Positions 1 to 5,355 of a DNA stretch of 10,134 nt are shown in pieces (positions within the stretch are counted from its first letter, which is position 1; each line of letters opens with the position of its first letter). The position numbers and the translations under genes were made by a program. The notes under the pieces are model-generated. The model saw only the letters and a list, made by a program, of their open reading frames with translations. It was not told the DNA's origin and ran no database searches. Source of the DNA: Actinomycetes bacterium (GTDB lineage: Bacteria; Actinomycetota; Actinomycetes; Mycobacteriales; Mycobacteriaceae); the NCBI GenBank assembly GCA_022600695.1, contig JAHZJY010000270.1, positions 1 through 10,134 on the forward strand, written 5' to 3'.

Positions 1-4
1 ACAT

Positions 5-13
5 TGCTACTTT
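5..13 (+). promoter_or_regulatory. Possible extended -10 element for the glycerol facilitator gene
   Basis: TGC followed by TACTTT fits the mycobacterial TANNNT -10 pattern with an upstream TGN extension. A transcript would start near position 20 and leave a leader of about 30 nt before the GTG at 50, with the ribosome site GGAAAGGA at 31-38. Any -35 lies outside the window. A small dyad (CCGTG at 15-19, CACGG at 28-32) overlaps the predicted start of the transcript. This is inferred from motif match only. Confidence 0.35.
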
Positions 14-49
14 GCCGTGCATCACTTCACGGAAAGGACCTGCCCTCCA

Positions 50-877
50 GTGAAACGAACCCCGTTGCTCGGCGAGTGTTCCGCTGAATTCCTCGGCACC
101 ATGATTCTCATCCTCTTCGGGTGCGGTGTCGTCGCCCAGGTGGTCACCGGCGGCTTTCCCACCACAACCGGCGCCACCGGTGACTACAACTCGATCGCAT
201 GGGGGTGGGGCCTGGGGGTCGCGATGGCGGTCTACGTCGCCGGCCGACTTAGCGGCGCGCACCTCAACCCCGCCGTAACGGTCGCGCTGGCGACATTCAA
301 GGGTTTTCCGGCTCGCAAGATCATGCCGTATATCGGGGCCCAGATGGCCGGTGCGTTCGTCGGCGCACTACTGGTCCGCTTCACCTACAGCGATGCCATC
401 AACCGGGTCGACCCCACCCACACCAAGGCCACCCAGGGCATCTTCTCGACCTCCCCGGATAACGGTGTGTCGCTGACCACCGCGTTCGCCGATCAGGTGA
501 TCGGCACCGCGATTCTTGTCGCGGTCATCTTCGCGCTGACCAGCGCCGTCAACAACCCGCCACTGGCCAACACCGCCCCGTTGATCATCGGCCTGCTGGT
601 CGTCGGCATCGGATTGGGCTGGGGCGCCAACGCCGGGTACGCCATCAACCCGGCACGGGACTTCGCCCCGCGACTCGCGTCCTGGATCAGCGGATATGAA
701 ACCGCGTGGGTGTCGGCCAACGGCCCCGAGGTGTATTTCTGGGTGCCGTTGGTTGCGCCCCTACTCGGCGGGTTGATCGGCGGTGCGCTGTTCGTCTTCT
801 GTATCGAAAAGTTCCTGCCGGAGGCGATCACCAATCCCGCCGAGATCGGCGTCGTCGAGCCCACCCCGCTCCGGTAG
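50..877 (+). CDS. glpF: GlpF-type aquaglyceroporin (glycerol uptake facilitator, MIP family)
   Basis: A 275-residue inner-membrane channel for passive uptake of glycerol and similar small polyols. Both MIP half-helix motifs are present: HLNPAV (N73-P74-A75) and INPARDFAPR (N200-P201-A202). The Asp after the second NPAR (D204) marks the glycerol-facilitator branch, since water-specific AqpZ channels usually have Ser there. By alignment from memory to E. coli GlpF (281 aa), the selectivity-filter positions are W53, Y197 and R203, with Tyr where E. coli has Phe. The IAWGWGLGVAMA segment and the long extracellular loop around residues 112-145 also match GlpF. I chose GTG at 50 because GGAAAGGA lies 11 nt upstream; a GTG at 17 would add 11 residues and has no ribosome site in view. 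No glpK follows; the next gene is a purine permease 41 nt downstream, so co-transcription is possible but the functional link is unclear. Confidence 0.9.
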   Translation: MKRTPLLGECSAEFLGTMILILFGCGVVAQVVTGGFPTTTGATGDYNSIAWGWGLGVAMAVYVAGRLSGAHLNPAVTVALATFKGFPARKIMPYIGAQMAGAFVGALLVRFTYSDAINRVDPTHTKATQGIFSTSPDNGVSLTTAFADQVIGTAILVAVIFALTSAVNNPPLANTAPLIIGLLVVGIGLGWGANAGYAINPARDFAPRLASWISGYETAWVSANGPEVYFWVPLVAPLLGGLIGGALFVFCIEKFLPEAITNPAEIGVVEPTPLR

Positions 878-918
878 TCCCACGCTGAATCCTGTTGCCG
901 GCGGCTAAGGTTCCACGC

Positions 919-2325
919 GTGAGCCGTCTGGACCGCTTCTTCGAGATCACCGCCCGCGGGTCGACCGTCGGCGCGGAGATCCGGGGCGGGCTGGTCACCT
1001 TCATCGCGATGGCCTACATCATCGTGCTCAACCCGATCATCCTGGCCGGCCCCAAGGACGTCGCGGGGAATCAGTTGCAGTTCGCACAGGTGTCCGCGGT
1101 GACGGCCTTGACGGCCGGGGTGATGACGATCATGTTCGGTGTCATCGCGAGACTTCCCTTCGCGTTCGCCGCAGGTCTGGGTATCAACTCCTTCCTGGCG
1201 ACGTCGGTGGTGGGCACCCTGACCTGGCCGGAGGCGATGGGCCTGGTGGTCGTCAACGGCCTGATCATCGTCGCGCTGGCCGTCACCGGGCTGCGGCGAC
1301 TGGTCTTCGACGCGGTGCCGATGCAACTCAAGATCGCGATCACCGCCGGCATCGGTTTGTTCATTCTCTTCATCGGTCTGGTCGACGCGGGGTTCGTCGG
1401 CTCGACGGGACTGCCGTCACCACCGGTCGGGCTGGGCAGCGACGGCCGCGGATCCATCACCAGTATTCCAACGCTGGTGTTCGTGTTGACGCTGCTGCTG
1501 ACCGGGATTCTGGTCGCCCGCCGGATCCGGGGCGGCATCCTCATCGGCCTGGTCGCCGGCACAGCGCTCGCGGCGGCGGTCGAAGCGATCTGGCATCTCG
1601 GGTCGGCGGTGGATCACCCCGGTGGCTGGCGACTGTCGGTTCCGACCCTGTCCGGGTCGCCGTTCGCACTGCCCGATCTGTCCCTCGTCGGCGCTTTCAC
1701 CCTGGACAGTTTCAGCCGCATCGGCGTACTCGCGGCGACCGTGCTGGTGTTCACCCTGGTGTTCGCCAATTTCTTCGATGCGCTTGGCACTTTGACCGGG
1801 CTGTCCCGGCAGGCCGGGCTGGCCTCACCCGATGGCACCTTTCCCCGGCTTCGGTCCGCCCTGATCGTCGAGGGCGCCGGGGCGGTCGCCGGAGGCGCCG
1901 GTTCGGCCTCGTCGAACACGGTGTTCATCGAATCCGGCGCCGGCATCGAAGAGGGCGCGCGCACCGGCCTGGCGAACCTGGTGACCGGCGCCCTGTTTCT
2001 GGCGGCGATGTTCGTCTCCCCGCTCGCCTCCGTGGTGCCGACCGAGGTGGCCGCCGCTGCCCTGGTGATCGTCGGAGCGATGATGTTCTCGCACCTGCGC
2101 CATATCGACATCTCGGAGTTCTCGGTGGCGCTGCCCGTCGTTCTGACCGTGGCGGTGATGCCGCTGAGCTATTCGATCGCCAACGGCATCGGCGTCGGTT
2201 TCGTCAGCTGGGTGATGCTGCGATCGGCAACCGGCAGGGCCCGCGAAGTCAGTCCGCTGCTGTGGATCGTCGCGGCCGGGTTCCTGCTCTATTTCGCCCG
2301 CGACGCGATCGCGCCGCCGGGGTGA
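919..2325 (+). CDS. NCS2 family permease, AzgA/PbuG-like (purine nucleobase:proton symporter)
   Basis: A 468-residue polytopic membrane protein expected to import purine bases such as adenine, guanine or hypoxanthine with protons. The N-terminus FFEITARGSTVGAEIRGGL and the following FIAMAYIIVLNP segment are typical of the AzgA subfamily. Further family signatures are PFAFAAGLGINSFLA (residues 80-94), NFFDALGTLTG (284-294) and SNTVFIESGAGIEEGARTG (332-350), which lies in the substrate-binding half-helix and loop region. Hydrophobic segments spread over the whole length agree with the 14-helix uracil/purine transporter fold. The start is the GTG at 919, preceded by AAGG at 907-910; an upstream TTG at 895 would add eight non-conserved residues. 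It lies just after glpF in the same direction. Purine salvage fits the nucleoside genes further downstream. The family call is firm, but which base it carries cannot be read from the sequence. Confidence 0.9.
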   Translation: MSRLDRFFEITARGSTVGAEIRGGLVTFIAMAYIIVLNPIILAGPKDVAGNQLQFAQVSAVTALTAGVMTIMFGVIARLPFAFAAGLGINSFLATSVVGTLTWPEAMGLVVVNGLIIVALAVTGLRRLVFDAVPMQLKIAITAGIGLFILFIGLVDAGFVGSTGLPSPPVGLGSDGRGSITSIPTLVFVLTLLLTGILVARRIRGGILIGLVAGTALAAAVEAIWHLGSAVDHPGGWRLSVPTLSGSPFALPDLSLVGAFTLDSFSRIGVLAATVLVFTLVFANFFDALGTLTGLSRQAGLASPDGTFPRLRSALIVEGAGAVAGGAGSASSNTVFIESGAGIEEGARTGLANLVTGALFLAAMFVSPLASVVPTEVAAAALVIVGAMMFSHLRHIDISEFSVALPVVLTVAVMPLSYSIANGIGVGFVSWVMLRSATGRAREVSPLLWIVAAGFLLYFARDAIAPPG

Positions 2326-2338
2326 GCCGCCGGGATCA

Positions 2339-2360
2339 GCCGCCGCCGGAGGGCGGCGGC
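2339..2360 (+). terminator. GC-rich hairpin after the NCS2 permease gene
   Basis: GCCGCCGCC (2339-2347) and GGCGGCGGC (2352-2360) form a perfect 9-bp stem around a 4-nt loop, 13 nt after the permease stop. No T-run follows, as is common for mycobacterial intrinsic terminators. It probably ends or weakens the glpF-permease transcript before the CDGSH gene. Confidence 0.5.
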
Positions 2361-2374
2361 GCACCCCGGTAGGG

Positions 2375-2380
2375 CAGAAT
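2375..2380 (+). promoter_or_regulatory. Possible -10 element for a leaderless CDGSH transcript
   Basis: CAGAAT is one mismatch from TANNNT and stands exactly 7 nt before the ATG at 2388, the spacing seen for leaderless mRNAs, which are common in mycobacteria. The alternative reading is that AGGG at 2371-2374 is a ribosome site for the ATG at 2379, only 4 nt away. The two options imply different start codons. Confidence 0.3.
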
Positions 2381-2387
2381 GCCCGCT

Positions 2388-2576
2388 ATGAGCGATGTCA
2401 CCGTCACCTGTCTGACAGACGGCCCCCTCGAGGTGGCCGGCGAGGTCGAGGTCTTGGCCTCCGACGGCACCCTGGTCAAGCAGACCAGCAAGTGCTACCT
2501 GTGCCGCTGCGGCCATTCGGCGAAGAAGCCGTTCTGCGACGGTGCGCACAAGCGAGAGGGATTCACCGCGCCCTGA
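2388..2576 (+). CDS. Small CDGSH-type iron-sulfur domain protein
   Basis: A 62-residue soluble protein that consists of little more than one CDGSH iron-sulfur domain. The motif C-x-C-x2-S-x3-P-x-C-D-G-A-H is complete: C39, C41, C50 and H54 are the expected 2Fe-2S ligands, with P48 and D51 also conserved. An extra Cys at 36 precedes the motif. There is no membrane anchor, unlike mitochondrial mitoNEET. Members of this family transfer clusters or electrons, but partners of the stand-alone bacterial forms are mostly unknown. The ATG at 2388 gives the MSDV start; the in-frame ATG at 2379 would add three residues (65 aa). It follows a terminator-like hairpin, so it is probably transcribed separately from the permease. 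The domain call is firm and the cellular role is open. Confidence 0.88.
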   Translation: MSDVTVTCLTDGPLEVAGEVEVLASDGTLVKQTSKCYLCRCGHSAKKPFCDGAHKREGFTAP

Positions 2577-2632
2577 CCGGTGCTACCTCATGCCGACACC
2601 CAATTGAGATCGGCAGGCCCGGCACCGACCCC

Positions 2633-2638
2633 TACCAT
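2633..2638 (+). promoter_or_regulatory. Possible -10 element for the lipoprotein gene
   Basis: TACCAT matches TANNNT and would start a transcript near 2645, about 22 nt before the ATG at 2667 and upstream of its ribosome site. The nearest -35-like hexamer, TTGAGA at 2604-2609, is 23 nt away, which is too far for a standard sigma-A promoter. Low confidence. Confidence 0.28.
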
Positions 2639-2666
2639 GGTGGTGACGGTAAGCAGAGGGGACATC

Positions 2667-2936
2667 ATGAGACTCGATCGGTTGAGCAGCCGGATGGCGA
2701 TTGTCGCGGCCGGTGCGGCGATCGTCGCGATGGGCGCACTGACATCCTGCAGTTCCGGCTCCGAGCAGGAGTCGGCACCCACCATCCCGGCCGCCCCGGC
2801 GTCAAGCGCACCGGCGGCCTCGCCCACCGAGAAGGCACTCGGCCCCGATTACGACGGCTCCTTCACGCCGTCGGTCGACCCGACCCCGCCGAGCGCCGTC
2901 TGCGAGGAAGTCGTCGACGGCGTCTGCAAGCGGTGA
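2667..2936 (+). CDS. Small putative lipoprotein, Pro/Ala-rich, function unknown
   Basis: An 89-residue exported protein. The N-terminus has a basic n-region (R2, R5, R9), a hydrophobic core (about residues 10-24) and a lipobox L-T-S-C with the lipidated Cys at 28. The mature part begins with Ser-rich sequence, continues as a Pro/Ala/Ser-rich stretch to about residue 55, and ends in an acidic tail with two more cysteines, C80 and C87 (EEVVDGVC region), which could form a disulfide. The ATG at 2667 is preceded by AGAGGGG at 2655-2661 with 5 nt spacing; an in-frame ATG at 2580 would place 29 residues before the signal peptide and is unlikely. Its stop codon overlaps the start of the next secreted protein in GTGA, so the two are probably translated together. 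I do not recognise the family. Its membrane attachment is inferred from the lipobox. Confidence 0.8.
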   Translation: MRLDRLSSRMAIVAAGAAIVAMGALTSCSSGSEQESAPTIPAAPASSAPAASPTEKALGPDYDGSFTPSVDPTPPSAVCEEVVDGVCKR

Positions 2937-3469
2937 TCGCGGTGCAGTCGGCATCGGTAGCCGCCGCGGGCGTGCTGATCGTCGGCGCGGTGGTCTCCGC
3001 GCCTCCCGCGGCGGCTGAACCAGCGCCGAGCTGGAACGGCTGGTACCGGATCACCTTCCATACCGACCAGAAATCCGGCACCAGCGTGGCCGCCCAGCAG
3101 TCGGAGGAGCCGTATACCGCGGCGTTCAAGTTCATCACGGACTGCTCGTCGGGCACCTGCCTGGCGACGGTGGTCGACGGCCCGGCATCGAAGGAGAACG
3201 TATCCGGGTCGACAAAGTTCGACTGGACCGGATCGCAATGGTCACGGACAAACAATTGGCGATGGGACTGTCTGCTTCCCGACCGCACCATAACCTTCGA
3301 CCCGGCCAGTTCGGTGACCACCTACTCCCCGCAGCCGGACGGATCGCTGACCGGGACCTTCGCCACGAATATCGGTGACGGCGCCTGCGAGGGCACCGTC
3401 TACATCCCGCTGACCGCGGTGGTGGCCGAGCCGGCCTCGGGCACCTCGGGCACCTCGGACATCGTCTGA
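2933..3469 (+). CDS. Secreted protein of unknown function, Trp- and Cys-containing
   Basis: A 178-residue exported protein that appears to belong to a family of small secreted mycobacterial proteins; I cannot name a member with certainty. The hydrophobic segment at residues 9-23 and the AAA/EP junction (cut after A28) look like a Sec signal peptide. The mature part opens with PSWNGWYRITF and contains the landmarks DCSSGTC, FDWTGSQW, WRWDCLLPD and GACEGTV. Four cysteines remain after cleavage, enough for two disulfides in a likely beta-rich fold. The end is a Gly-Thr-Ser repeat. The GTG at 2933 overlaps the lipoprotein stop (GTGA). That start gives an n-region with no Lys or Arg, which is unusual for a signal peptide; the next GTG, at 2942, does not cure this. 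Export is well supported, and the exact start and the function are not. Confidence 0.78.
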   Translation: MIAVQSASVAAAGVLIVGAVVSAPPAAAEPAPSWNGWYRITFHTDQKSGTSVAAQQSEEPYTAAFKFITDCSSGTCLATVVDGPASKENVSGSTKFDWTGSQWSRTNNWRWDCLLPDRTITFDPASSVTTYSPQPDGSLTGTFATNIGDGACEGTVYIPLTAVVAEPASGTSGTSDIV

Positions 3470-3470
3470 G

Positions 3471-3557
3471 TCAGATCGGCTCCGGATAGCCGTAGAACTC
3501 CGGGGGCAGGCTCTGCCGATGCGCTGCGATTACTGGCAGATATCGCCGCGGCCGATG
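3471..3557 (-). pseudogene. Possible C-terminal remnant of a lost minus-strand gene
   Basis: Read on the minus strand, this stretch has 28 sense codons between a TAG (3560-3558) and a TGA (3473-3471). The last part reads QSLPPEFYGYPEPI, which looks like a real protein tail: it is rich in aromatic and Pro residues, with GC at nearly every third codon position near the end. No start codon or body remains. The TGA sits one base beyond the stop of the secreted protein, tail to tail. It may simply be chance, and I do not recognise the parent family. Confidence 0.2.
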
Positions 3558-3558
3558 C

Positions 3559-3602
3559 TAGTTTGACGCCCACAGCCGGACACCGGCTGCACGATCGGCA
3601 GC
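3559..3602 (+). promoter_or_regulatory. cdd leader: -10-like element and two overlapping dyads
   Basis: TGC-TAGTTT (3556-3564) resembles an extended -10; a start near 3571 would give a leader of about 50 nt. The leader holds CAGCCGG (3573-3579) pairing with CCGGCTG (3583-3589), a perfect 7-bp dyad with a 3-nt gap, and GCTGC (3586-3590) pairing with GCAGC (3598-3602). The two stems share bases and cannot form together. The ribosome site GGAGG (3608-3612) lies just after. It may be an operator or an RNA switch, but no experiment or known family supports either. Confidence 0.3.
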
Positions 3603-3619
3603 AGACCGGAGGTATTCGC

Positions 3620-4039
3620 ATGGGCCAGGCCGACCGAAGCGCGGATTGGGAGACGTTGCGGGAGTGCGCCATTGCCGCGGCTGCGAACTCCTACTCCCCC
3701 TACTCCAACTTCCCGGTCGGGGTGGCCGGCTTCGTCGACGACGGCCGGGTGGTCTCGGGAGCCAATATCGAGAACGCCTCCTACGGGATCACCCTGTGTG
3801 CGGAGTGCTCTATGGTATCGGCCCTGTACGCCACCGGCGGCGGACGGCTCACCGCGGTGTACTGCGTCGACGGGAACGGCGATCCGCTCATGCCCTGCGG
3901 TAGGTGCCGCCAACTGCTCTACGAGCACGGTGGACCGGACCTGCTGGTGATGACACCGCACGGCGTCGCCTCGATGGCCCAGATCCTGCCCCAGGCCTTC
4001 GGCCCCTGGGATCTGGCAAAGCGGATGCCCGCCCGGTGA
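3620..4039 (+). CDS. cdd: Cytidine deaminase
   Basis: A 139-residue cytosolic enzyme that hydrolyses cytidine and deoxycytidine to (deoxy)uridine and ammonia, in pyrimidine salvage. It matches the short homotetrameric class with three zinc cysteines: C60 and catalytic E62 in LCAEC, and C93 and C96 in PCGRC. The substrate-binding region N49-I-E51 in NIENASYG and the early YSPYSNFPVG (25-34) are also intact. Length is typical for the class. The ATG at 3620 is set by a strong GGAGG at 3608-3612 with 7 nt spacing; an earlier in-frame start at 3563 would lie in the probable leader. It stands apart from its neighbours and is followed at once by a hairpin. Its product, uridine, is the substrate of the phosphorylase encoded at 8731-7829 on the other strand. 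In M. tuberculosis cdd lies with deoA and add, as I recall; neither is seen here. Confidence 0.96.
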   Translation: MGQADRSADWETLRECAIAAAANSYSPYSNFPVGVAGFVDDGRVVSGANIENASYGITLCAECSMVSALYATGGGRLTAVYCVDGNGDPLMPCGRCRQLLYEHGGPDLLVMTPHGVASMAQILPQAFGPWDLAKRMPAR

Positions 4040-4044
4040 ACACC

Positions 4045-4068
4045 GTCGCCTCCCCCGAGGGCGGCGAC
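4045..4068 (+). terminator. Hairpin after cdd
   Basis: GTCGCC (4045-4050) pairs with GGCGAC (4063-4068). Inside, after a one-base mismatch, CCC (4052-4054) pairs with GGG (4059-4061) around a 4-nt loop. It starts 5 nt after the cdd stop and lacks a T-run. It probably ends the cdd transcript just before the transporter remnant, which would leave the remnant without transcription from cdd. Confidence 0.45.
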
Positions 4069-4088
4069 GCGAGGGCAAGCAAGTCGGC

Positions 4089-5355
4089 ATGGGCGATCTC
4101 ATCGGCGAGGTCAAGATGATCGTCAGCGGTTTCGTCACCTTCGGGGGTGGTCTGCTGATGTCGGCGATCGCGGTCGGCGGACCGCTGATGATCAGTGGTC
4201 GCGCCGTCCAGGGCATCGGTATCGGCATCTCCGCCCCGGCCACGTTGTCGATCGTGGTCAACTCATTCCCAGTGGCGCAGCGAGGTTTCGCGGTCGGAGT
4301 GTGGGGTTTCGCACACGGTTTGGGACTGCTGGTCGGACCGCTGTTCGCCGCGTGGATGATGGACGTCGCCAGCTGGCGCGCGGTGTTCTGGGTCGCCCTG
4401 CCGCTCACCGCGCTGGTCATCGCCGTCACCCTGCTGGCCACCCGCGGCTATCGGAGCGTGATCGCCGGCGGAAAGTACGACTGGCTGGGCCTGATCCTGG
4501 GTGCAACCGGCGTCACGCTGTTGACCTACGGTCTGCAGAACTCGGCGATCAGCTGGTCGGCGATCGCCAGCTGGGGGTCAGTCGTCGCCGGCATCGCCCT
4601 GCTCGGCGTTTTCGGTGTCCTCGAGACCCGAATCGCCCATCCGCTGGTGGATTTCAGCCTCTGGCGGGAACGGCTGTTCTCCGGCGGGTTCTTCGCCGAG
4701 AGTGCCGTGGGATTCATCTACATCCCGTTCCTGACGTTCATCGGCTCGCTGTACCTGATCGGCGTGCTGGCCCGGCCTGCCGATCACGGTGGCACTGCTC
4801 GCCCAGGCGGTTGCACTGGCCTGGGTTGGGCTGCTTTTCAGCCCGGAGACCACCCTGGCGCAGATGGTGATTCCGTTGGCCCTGATGGGGATCGGTGTCG
4901 GTATCGCGTTGCCGGCCTGCAACACCGCGGGGATGTCCGCGGTCGATGCCCCGCGCGCCGGTTTGGGCTCGGGGCTGATGCAGATGACCTTCAACATTCC
5001 GGCCGCACTCGGGGTCGGTGTCGTGACATCGATCATCGGCACAATCGAGGCATCAAGGATCTCCGGGGCGCTGAAACCGGACCTGCAAGACGCCGGCACC
5101 CGCTATACCGACGCGGTACAGAGTGGCGACATGGCCCTTGCCGACGACGTCCTGGCGGCAGTGCCGGACGGCTCGGCAGGGGTAGTGAGGACTGCCTCGG
5201 TGGCCGCCTACTCCTCAGCCATCACCACATCGATGCTGGTGTTGGCCGCTGTAGCGCTGGCCGGCGCCATCTTCGCCTGGATGGTCATCGCCCGTCATCG
5301 CACCCCCCGATCACCTCAGGGCGACACCGGCCGCCGACGGTTAAAGCGCAAGTAA
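4089..5355 (+). pseudogene. Decayed MFS transporter (DHA2/EmrB-QacA type), 5' truncated and frameshifted
   Basis: This is the remnant of a proton-driven exporter of the 14-helix DHA2 group. The readable protein starts inside the helix 2-3 loop (GDLIG, a degraded motif A), so the first two helices are missing. Then come GRAVQGIG (motif B, residues 37-44), GLLVGPLFAAW (motif C region, with AA where GG is usual) and SWRAVFWVALP (95-105). About residue 228, after FIGSLYLIGVLA, this frame turns into Arg/Gly/Asp-rich nonsense. The family sequence resumes one frame over at about 4771 with LPITVALLAQAVALAWVG and continues through the last helices to a TAA at 5353-5355. Compared with family members I know, about 35 residues (one helix and its loop) are missing at the switch, so this is a deletion rather than a simple one-base error. 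The 3' end overlaps the convergent mutase gene by 15 bp. The substrate is unknown; a nucleoside-related role is only a guess from the neighbours. Confidence 0.85.

Noticed and set aside
493..1326. Minus-strand open frame across glpF and the permease gene
   Set aside because: Its product is a His/Arg/Asp-rich shadow, and both plus-strand genes have full family motifs across the same bases.
2492..2932. Upstream extension of the secreted protein frame through the lipoprotein gene
   Set aside because: This part is Arg/Gly-rich and lies out of frame with both the CDGSH motif and the lipoprotein. The hydrophobic signal segment only begins after the GTG at 2933.
3505..3517. GGCAG/CTGCC mini-hairpin after the secreted protein gene as a terminator
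   Set aside because: The stem is only 5 bp with no T-run, and such stems are expected by chance in DNA this GC-rich.
3530..4441. Minus-strand open frame (303 codons) opposite cdd and the transporter remnant
   Set aside because: No recognisable domain. It overlaps the intact zinc-binding motifs of cytidine deaminase on the plus strand.
4789..5355. A separate small membrane protein gene starting at 4789
   Set aside because: Family-like sequence in this frame begins before 4789 (LPITVALLAQ from about 4777) and continues the transporter helices, so it is the 3' part of the pseudogene and not an independent gene.
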